This document shows, one piece after another, positions 6,383 through 11,155 of a stretch of 11,155 nucleotides of DNA. Under the pieces are notes generated by a model. That model was given only the letters and a program-made list of their open reading frames with translations. It ran no database searches and was not told the DNA's origin. Location: assembly GCA_035500455.1 (NCBI GenBank), contig DATJXG010000284.1, positions 1 to 11,155 of the forward strand. The letters run 5' to 3'. Both the position numbers and the translations under genes were made by a program. Every line of letters starts with the position of its first letter. Positions within the stretch are counted from its first letter, which is position 1. This DNA is from DATJXG01 sp035500455. GTDB lineage: Bacteria > Acidobacteriota > Terriglobia > Terriglobales > Acidobacteriaceae.

Positions 6383-6621
6383 GCCGCCAATTTCCAGTGT
6401 GGTAGCATCCATTGGTTTTGGCGGACGGTTCGACTTCGACCTGTATTGTCCTTTTCTTTCCCGGTTTACCGGCTGGCCTTACCGACCTCGCCGGCGATCC
6501 TCCATGCCAAGTCGAGCGGTTCCGGAAATGTTGACAGCATTGGTCTTTTGCCGAGCTGCGCTCAACGGGACGGGATCAATCCCCTCTCCACGCGGGCAGT
6601 CTGAACATAGGCAGTTTGAAC

Positions 6622-6627
6622 AAGGAG
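6622..6627 (+). promoter_or_regulatory. Ribosome binding site deciding the GTG start of the EF-G-like gene
   Basis: AAGGAG lies 7 bases before the GTG at 6635. The reading begins exactly where EF-G-like proteins usually begin (about 10 residues before the first GTPase strand), so the GTG start is well supported. Confidence 0.75.
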
Positions 6628-6634
6628 CGAACCT

Positions 6635-8740
6635 GTGAAGGTCTATGAAGGCGCGAACGTTCGGAACGTAGCTTTGGTCGGTCACGGGCATGCCGGAAAA
6701 ACTTCCCTGGTCTCGGCCATGCTGTACACGGCCGGCGCCACCCAGCGCCAGGGCAGGGTCGATGACGGCAGCGCCACCACCGACTACGACGAAGAAGAAA
6801 TCGCGCGCAAGATGTCCATCTCCGCCGGTCTCGCCTACGTCGAGTGGGGCAAGACCAAGATCAATCTGGTTGACACGCCTGGCTTCAACATGTTCGTCCA
6901 TGAAGCCAAGCTGGTCCTGCCGGTGGTGGACGCGGCGGTCGTCGTGGTGGATGGCGTCGCCGGCGTTGAGGTTGTGACCCAGCGGGTGTGGAATTACTGC
7001 GAGGAATACAAAACCCCGCGGCTCATCGTGGCCAGCCGCATGGACCGTGAGCGCGCTGATGCCACCCGAGTACTGGAATCGCTCACCAGCGCCTTCGGGC
7101 GCAGCGTGATTCCCCTGGAACTGCCCATCGGCAGTGAGAAAAACCTGCGCGGCGTGGTGGACCTGGTCAGCATGAAGGCCTACACCTACGAACTCGGCGG
7201 CAACGGCAAGGGCAAGGAGGGCGAAATTCCGGAGGACATGAAGGCCTCGGCCCAGGAGGCCCACGAGAGGCTGGTCGAAATGATTGCCGAAGGCGACGAT
7301 GCCCTGATGGAAGAATTCTTCGACAAGGGAACCATCCCCGAGGAGCACCTGGTCCCGGCTCTGCACAATGCGATTCGTGAAGACAAGATTTTTCCCGTCA
7401 TATTCAGTTCCGGCCTGGGCAATCTCGGCGCCGACCGGGTGATGGATTTCATTGTGGACTACACGCCGGCGGCCACCGAGCACGAAGCCATTCGCGGCGA
7501 GGTCACCTCCGGCAACGGCGAACCGCCGGCGCGCAAAGAATCCGATTCGGAGCCGGCCTCAATCTATGTCTTCAAAACTGTTTCCGACCCCTTCGCCGGC
7601 AGAATCTCATATTTCAAGGTCTTTTCCGGCGTGGTGAAGAACGAGGCCACCCTGGTGAACTTCTCCCGCGGCGCCCAGGAAAAGCTGGCCCACATTTCCA
7701 TCATGCAGGGAAAAACCGCGGTGCCGGTGACCGAGTTGCACGCCGGAGATATCGGCGCGGTAGCCAAGCTCAAAGACACCCTCACCGGCGATACTTTGGG
7801 CGACAAGTCGGCACCCATTCAATATCCGCACGTCAAGCTTCCCGAGCCCGCCATCACCTTCGCGATCGAGCCCAAAACCCGCGCCGATGAAGACAAGCTG
7901 GGGCCGGGCATCCACAAGCTCATGGAAGAAGACGCCATGCTGCGATTCTTCCGCGATCCCCAGACCAAGGAATTCCTGATTGCCGGCAACGGCCAGCAGC
8001 ACATCGAAGTGGTGGTGGCCAAGATGAAGAAGCGCTACCACACCGAAGTGAACCTGAAGGCCCCCAAGGTCCCCTACCGCGAGACCATCCGCGGCAAAGC
8101 CGATGTGCAGGGCCGCCACAAAAAGCAGACCGGCGGCCACGGCCAGTATGGCGACTGCAAAATCAAGATGGAGCCGCTACCCCGCGGCGGAGAGTTCGAG
8201 TTCGTCAACGACATTTTCGGCGGCGCCATTCCCCGCAACTTCATTCCCGCCGTGGAAAAGGGTATCAAGGACGCCGCTGCCCGCGGCTATCTGGCGGGAT
8301 TTCCGGTGGTGGACTTCCGCGTCGTTCTATACGACGGCTCCTATCACGACGTCGATTCCAACGACCTATCCTTCCAGATGGCCGGCCGCATCGCCTTCAA
8401 GAAAGCCATGGAGCAGGCCAAGCCCACCCTGCTCGAACCGGTGATGCAGGTGGAGATCACCGTGCCCGACGAGTTCGCCGGCTCCATCATGGGCGATCTC
8501 AACAGCCGCCGCGGCCGCATCCAGGGCATGGACAACAAATCCGGCAACACCATCGTAAAGGCCGAAGTTCCCATGGCCGAAATGCTCACTTACGGCGCCG
8601 ACCTGACCTCCATGACGCAGGGCCGAGGCAGCTTCAACATGGAAATGCACCACTATGACGTCGTTCCCGGCCAACTCCAGGAAAAGATCATAGAAAAGTC
8701 CAAAGCCGAGCGCGGCGAAGTAAAGGAAGAAGAAGAGTAA
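6635..8740 (+). CDS. EF-G-like translation factor GTPase (EF-G paralogue)
   Basis: This is a 701-residue protein with the full EF-G five-domain layout. The GTPase domain spans about 10-280: P-loop GHGHAGKTS (16-24), switch I around TTDYDEEEIARKMSIS (48-63), DTPGF (80-84) and a G4 region ASRMD (133-137). Domain II is about 305-395, III about 405-480, IV about 480-600 with GGHGQYGD (500-507) and the tip loop YHDVDS (570-575), and V about 605-685 with an RRGRIQGM turn (625-632). The charged C-terminal tail ends in EEEE. Two differences from canonical EF-G stand out: the catalytic histidine after DTPG is Phe84, and NKxD is SRMD (134-137). Both fit the EF-G2/FusA2-like paralogue class, whose cellular role is poorly known; canonical EF-G drives ribosomal translocation. 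It lies alone, away from the str operon genes expected for the main fusA. Start is GTG. Confidence 0.93.
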   Translation: MKVYEGANVRNVALVGHGHAGKTSLVSAMLYTAGATQRQGRVDDGSATTDYDEEEIARKMSISAGLAYVEWGKTKINLVDTPGFNMFVHEAKLVLPVVDAAVVVVDGVAGVEVVTQRVWNYCEEYKTPRLIVASRMDRERADATRVLESLTSAFGRSVIPLELPIGSEKNLRGVVDLVSMKAYTYELGGNGKGKEGEIPEDMKASAQEAHERLVEMIAEGDDALMEEFFDKGTIPEEHLVPALHNAIREDKIFPVIFSSGLGNLGADRVMDFIVDYTPAATEHEAIRGEVTSGNGEPPARKESDSEPASIYVFKTVSDPFAGRISYFKVFSGVVKNEATLVNFSRGAQEKLAHISIMQGKTAVPVTELHAGDIGAVAKLKDTLTGDTLGDKSAPIQYPHVKLPEPAITFAIEPKTRADEDKLGPGIHKLMEEDAMLRFFRDPQTKEFLIAGNGQQHIEVVVAKMKKRYHTEVNLKAPKVPYRETIRGKADVQGRHKKQTGGHGQYGDCKIKMEPLPRGGEFEFVNDIFGGAIPRNFIPAVEKGIKDAAARGYLAGFPVVDFRVVLYDGSYHDVDSNDLSFQMAGRIAFKKAMEQAKPTLLEPVMQVEITVPDEFAGSIMGDLNSRRGRIQGMDNKSGNTIVKAEVPMAEMLTYGADLTSMTQGRGSFNMEMHHYDVVPGQLQEKIIEKSKAERGEVKEEEE

Positions 8741-8873
8741 GAAATACAACGCCGCTGCCGTTTCGCTCAAGTCCGGACGAGACACCACACAAATCGGTTC
8801 CGAAAGCCGTCGGCGCAGTGGGCAGCCGGGATATCATTCCACCGGACTTCCTTGCAACTGGCGGAGACCCGTT
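8741..8873. other. Intergenic gap with no clear element
   Basis: These 133 bases follow the EF-G-like gene. I see no terminator with a T-run and no convincing promoter. GGAG at 8863-8866 is the ribosome site of the next gene. Confidence 0.4.
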
Positions 8874-10751
8874 ATGAGCCCAGGCCGAGTTCTGCGTCGC
8901 GCTTCGGTTCTGCTCTTGGTCGCCGGCGCGATCGCCGCACTCCCGCAAACGCGGCAATCACCATCCCCATCTGCGGACCAGGTCAAAGCCGAGGCTGCGA
9001 AGCTCTACTCCGATGCCCATCCCTATCTCGACGCGCCGTTCCCTGAATTAAAAAAGGCGGTCCATGAATTGTCGGGAATGACGCCAGCTTCCAGCCAGGA
9101 GCCGCTCCCGGGTCTTCTCGATAAGGTTGGAGCCAAGGCATACGAACTGCTCCAAAGCGTGCCCGATCTGGTTTCCGACGAGGTTGTGAACCAGACGCAG
9201 TCGCCTATTCCCCAGGGGGAGCCTTCTGGTTGTGTGGGCCTAAGCTGCGCTCCGGCCACCACCCCACGCAGTTCACAGCAGAATCAGAAATTCAGCTACT
9301 TGATCCTCACCCATCCGGGCGCCTTCGGCCGAAAGGCTCTTTCCGAGTCCCGGACTACTCAGCGAGGTAAGTCCGTTGATCAAAGCGCGGGATCACCATA
9401 TTTCAAGGGTTTTCTACCAGCCTGGATTCTCTTCTATCCCGTGAATCAGGTGGAATCCCGCTTTCGCTACCTGGGGCAGCAGCAAATGGATGGGCGCAGC
9501 ACATTCGCAATCGGATTCGCCCAGCTCCCCGGCTCGATCGACTCCCCCGAGCGTCTCGTACTCCTGCAAGGCATTGCCTGGGTCGATCAATCGGATTTCC
9601 GCATCGTTCGCCTGCACACCGACCTGCTGGCTCCCCTGCCCCAAAAGAAGCTCGTAAAGCAGACCACCAACATCGTTTTCGGCGCGGTGGAGATCACACA
9701 GTCTGACTCGCAGTTGTGGTTACCAACAAGCGTGAACTTTGAAATGGAGGCCAACGGCCAGTTCATCCACGAAGAGCACAAGTACTCGGATTACCGGGTG
9801 TACAAAGCGGCGGCAAAGGCTGAGGCTGAACAACAACATTCCTCCTCGAGCCAACCATCGCCTTCCGAGTCGACCGGCGAAGCTAGAACAGAAGCCACGC
9901 TCTACGCCGCGGCCCATCCCTACATGGACGAACCCTTCTCCGAACTCAGGAAAGATGTGCATGAAGTGGCAGGGCTGACGCCCGCTCCCAGCCAGGACCC
10001 GCTACCCGGTCTCCTCGCCAGGACCGGCGTCAAGGCGGATGAATTGCTAGGCAAGCTGCCCGATTTGATTTCCGACGAGGCCGTGAGCGAATCGCACTAC
10101 TCACAGGATCAGGCGAGCGGCTGCGTGGGCGCTGGCTGCATGCCCCAGGGAGCGGTGGCCACGAGAGATGAATCCTTCCACTACATGATCCTCACCCATA
10201 CAGCACAGGGTTACCGGGTGGTTTCAGAGTACCGAACCGCGCACAATGACAAGCCCATCGAACCAGGGGCATCAGACGCGCCAATGTTCCAGGGGTTCGT
10301 GTCCGCATGGATCGTCTTCTCCTCGGCGAATCAGTCGGAGTCGCGCTTCCGCTACCTGGGGCAACAGCGCGTCAATGGGCACACGACCTATGTTCTCGGT
10401 TTTGCTCAAACTCCGGGCGGGGTGAAATCCCCGGGAGAGATGGTCGTGGACAGTGAATCCTTCCCGATGCTGCTGCAGGGAATCGCCTGGATCGATCAAT
10501 CGGACTTCCGTATCGTTCGCCTGCGCACCGACTTACTAGCGCCCCTGCCCCTGATTCAGGTTGAGAAACAAACGTCCAGCATTCAGTTCGCCCCGGTGCG
10601 CATTCCGGACGTAGCCACGGACTTATGGTTGCCCAAGGCGGTGAATCTCGAAATGCAGGTCAGGGGCCAGGTCGTCCGCGAGGAACACAAGTATTCCAAG
10701 TACCGGCTATTCCAGGCCAAGAGCAGAATTATTCTGTCTCCCGATAATTGA
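8874..10751 (+). CDS. Secreted two-repeat protein of unknown function
   Basis: This is a 625-residue protein with an N-terminal signal (RVLRRASVLLLVAGAIAA, 5-22), so probably exported to the periplasm or outer membrane. The rest is two tandem copies of one domain of about 270 residues (about 40-311 and 340-613), joined by a Ser/Gln/Glu-rich linker. Each copy has an N-terminal helical part (AHPYxDxPFxELxKxVHE), PxxSQxPLPGLL, PDLxSDE, a cysteine pair in SGCVGxxC (C120/C125 and C417/C422), then a strand-rich part with ESRFRYLGQQ, LLQGIAW, DQSDFRIVRL, LLAPLP, LWLP and EEHKYS. The W(V/I)D...RIVR pattern recalls LolA-like half-barrel proteins, but that is a guess. The start is supported by GGAG 7 bases upstream of the ATG. 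I do not recognise the family. Coding is certain from the conserved repeat at protein level. Confidence 0.88.
   Translation: MSPGRVLRRASVLLLVAGAIAALPQTRQSPSPSADQVKAEAAKLYSDAHPYLDAPFPELKKAVHELSGMTPASSQEPLPGLLDKVGAKAYELLQSVPDLVSDEVVNQTQSPIPQGEPSGCVGLSCAPATTPRSSQQNQKFSYLILTHPGAFGRKALSESRTTQRGKSVDQSAGSPYFKGFLPAWILFYPVNQVESRFRYLGQQQMDGRSTFAIGFAQLPGSIDSPERLVLLQGIAWVDQSDFRIVRLHTDLLAPLPQKKLVKQTTNIVFGAVEITQSDSQLWLPTSVNFEMEANGQFIHEEHKYSDYRVYKAAAKAEAEQQHSSSSQPSPSESTGEARTEATLYAAAHPYMDEPFSELRKDVHEVAGLTPAPSQDPLPGLLARTGVKADELLGKLPDLISDEAVSESHYSQDQASGCVGAGCMPQGAVATRDESFHYMILTHTAQGYRVVSEYRTAHNDKPIEPGASDAPMFQGFVSAWIVFSSANQSESRFRYLGQQRVNGHTTYVLGFAQTPGGVKSPGEMVVDSESFPMLLQGIAWIDQSDFRIVRLRTDLLAPLPLIQVEKQTSSIQFAPVRIPDVATDLWLPKAVNLEMQVRGQVVREEHKYSKYRLFQAKSRIILSPDN
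8991..9806 (+). repeat. First copy of the intragenic tandem domain
   Basis: This encodes residues about 40-311 of the two-repeat secreted protein. It matches the second copy along its whole length. Over 9580-9642 against 10489-10551, 55 of 63 bases are identical and six of the eight differences are silent. Confidence 0.85.
9891..10712 (+). repeat. Second copy of the intragenic tandem domain
   Basis: This encodes residues about 340-613. Relative to the first copy it carries an insertion of about eight residues before LLQGIAW (the GEMVVDSESFPM region, about 521-532) and a shorter stretch just after the cysteine pair. Confidence 0.85.
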
Positions 10752-10819
10752 GTGCTCAAATCTCACCTGCGGATTCGCCGTGGCACGATCTGCCGCTCTA
10801 ACCGCAAAACGCAGAGCCT

Positions 10820-10850
10820 TTGACCGCCCGGCGTTTCCTCCGGTCATAAT
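10820..10850 (+). promoter_or_regulatory. Candidate promoter of the amidohydrolase gene
   Basis: TTGACC (10820-10825) and CATAAT (10845-10850) are each one base from consensus, but the spacer is 19 bases, longer than ideal. The pair lies in the 140-base gap after the two-repeat gene, about 40 bases before the start codon at 10892. Confidence 0.4.
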
Positions 10851-10891
10851 CTTTGGTATTTATGAAGCGGTTCGTGGATACTGGAGCGCAA

Positions 10892-11155
10892 ATGAGAACC
10901 CTGAGATCCCTCCTCCTTCTGTGTGTTGCCGTGCTTTGCGTTGCCGTGGCAATCGCCGTGGCGCAGGAGAAAGCGCCGTCCTCCGCAACTGTGACTGTAA
11001 TCCGTGCCGGCACACTCATCGACGGCAAGTCTGATTCCCCAAGGCGCGACCAGGTCATCGTGATCCGTGGCAATCGCATCGAAAGTGTCGGCGATGCCTC
11101 CGGCGCTAAAATCCCCGCTGGCGCCGCGGTCATCGACCTCTCCCACTCCACCGTT
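10892..11155 (+). CDS. Exported amidohydrolase, N-terminal part (cut by window edge)
   Basis: The frame is open for 88 residues to the end of the window. A Sec signal peptide (RSLLLLCVAVLCVAVAIAVA, 5-24, cleavage before QEK) precedes the start of an amidohydrolase-family domain: RAGTLIDGKSD (38-48), QVIVIRGNRIESVGD (54-68) and PAGAAVIDLSHSTV (75-88). This is the N-terminal beta-sandwich that comes before the metal-binding HxH motif in imidazolonepropionase- and dipeptidase-like amidohydrolases. The metal ligands lie beyond the window, so substrate and activity cannot be judged. The ATG at 10892 has GGAG 5 bases upstream; an in-frame ATG at 10862 lacks a ribosome site. It probably cleaves an amide or peptide bond in the periplasm, an inference from the family and the signal. 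Confidence 0.85.
   Translation, partial: MRTLRSLLLLCVAVLCVAVAIAVAQEKAPSSATVTVIRAGTLIDGKSDSPRRDQVIVIRGNRIESVGDASGAKIPAGAAVIDLSHSTV

Larger units (their letters stand above)
6256..6634. other. Divergent intergenic region between haemoglobin and EF-G-like genes
   Basis: These 379 bases have no convincing gene. Visible elements are a stem-forming inverted repeat at 6354-6382, a small palindrome CCGGTTTACCGG at 6461-6472, and a consensus -35 TTGACA at 6531-6536 that lacks a recognisable -10 at the right distance. A weak alternative for the plus strand is TTGGCG (6418-6423) with TGTATT (6442-6447), 18 bases apart. I see no clear promoter for the haemoglobin gene. The region is long enough to hold a leader or regulatory RNA, but nothing specific supports one. 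Confidence 0.5.

Noticed and set aside
5716..6405. 229-residue plus-strand frame opposite the haemoglobin
   Set aside because: The minus strand encodes a clear truncated haemoglobin with a ribosome site; this frame shows no motifs.
6531..6559. TTGACA as a promoter of the EF-G-like gene
   Set aside because: A perfect -35 but the bases 15-19 downstream (CGAGCTGC region) have no resemblance to a -10, so I did not list it as a promoter.
6479..7483. 334-residue minus-strand frame opposite the EF-G-like gene
   Set aside because: It overlaps the conserved GTPase domain coding sequence and has no recognisable domain.
10755..10800. Possible terminator hairpin after the two-repeat gene
   Set aside because: Only four-base arms (GCGG/CCGC) separated by a long loop and no T-run.

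Overview
The window looks like a stretch of GC-rich bacterial chromosome, most likely from an Acidobacteriota (Terriglobia-like) soil bacterium. That placement is inferred from protein style only: Tat-exported and signal-peptide-bearing enzymes, a duplicated secreted protein, a second EF-G-like GTPase, and amidohydrolase and sugar-porter types common in that phylum. No rRNA, tRNA, transposase, phage gene or CRISPR array is visible, so this reads as accessory but resident chromosome and not as a mobile island.

Left part (1-2933, minus strand): a two-gene sugar-utilisation operon. A XylE-like sugar/H+ symporter comes first. Only 29 bases after its stop comes a GH59 enzyme of the galactocerebrosidase family, with a lipoprotein/export signal, cut off by the window's left edge. 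The likely division of labour is release of galactose from beta-galactosides (possibly galactolipids) outside the cytoplasm, then import of the freed sugar.

Centre-left (2934-5702): a 337-base divergent control region carries a promoter in each direction and two palindromes that could be operators. To the right of it, on the plus strand, are a Tat-exported alkaline-phosphatase-superfamily protein and an unrecognised 405-residue protein whose start codon overlaps the first gene's stop. This tightly coupled pair is the most system-like unknown in the window.

Centre (5703-6634): a group-1 truncated haemoglobin with a Sec signal peptide (minus strand) sits convergent to the coupled pair. It is separated from the next plus-strand gene by about 380 bases of non-coding DNA containing a hairpin-forming inverted repeat.

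Right part (6635-11155, plus strand): an EF-G-like translation GTPase has a degenerate G4 motif and lacks the usual catalytic histidine. It is followed by a secreted 625-residue protein built of two tandem copies of one unrecognised domain, and then by the N-terminal part of an exported amidohydrolase that runs off the right edge. Intergenic gaps of 133 and 140 bases suggest these three are separate transcription units.
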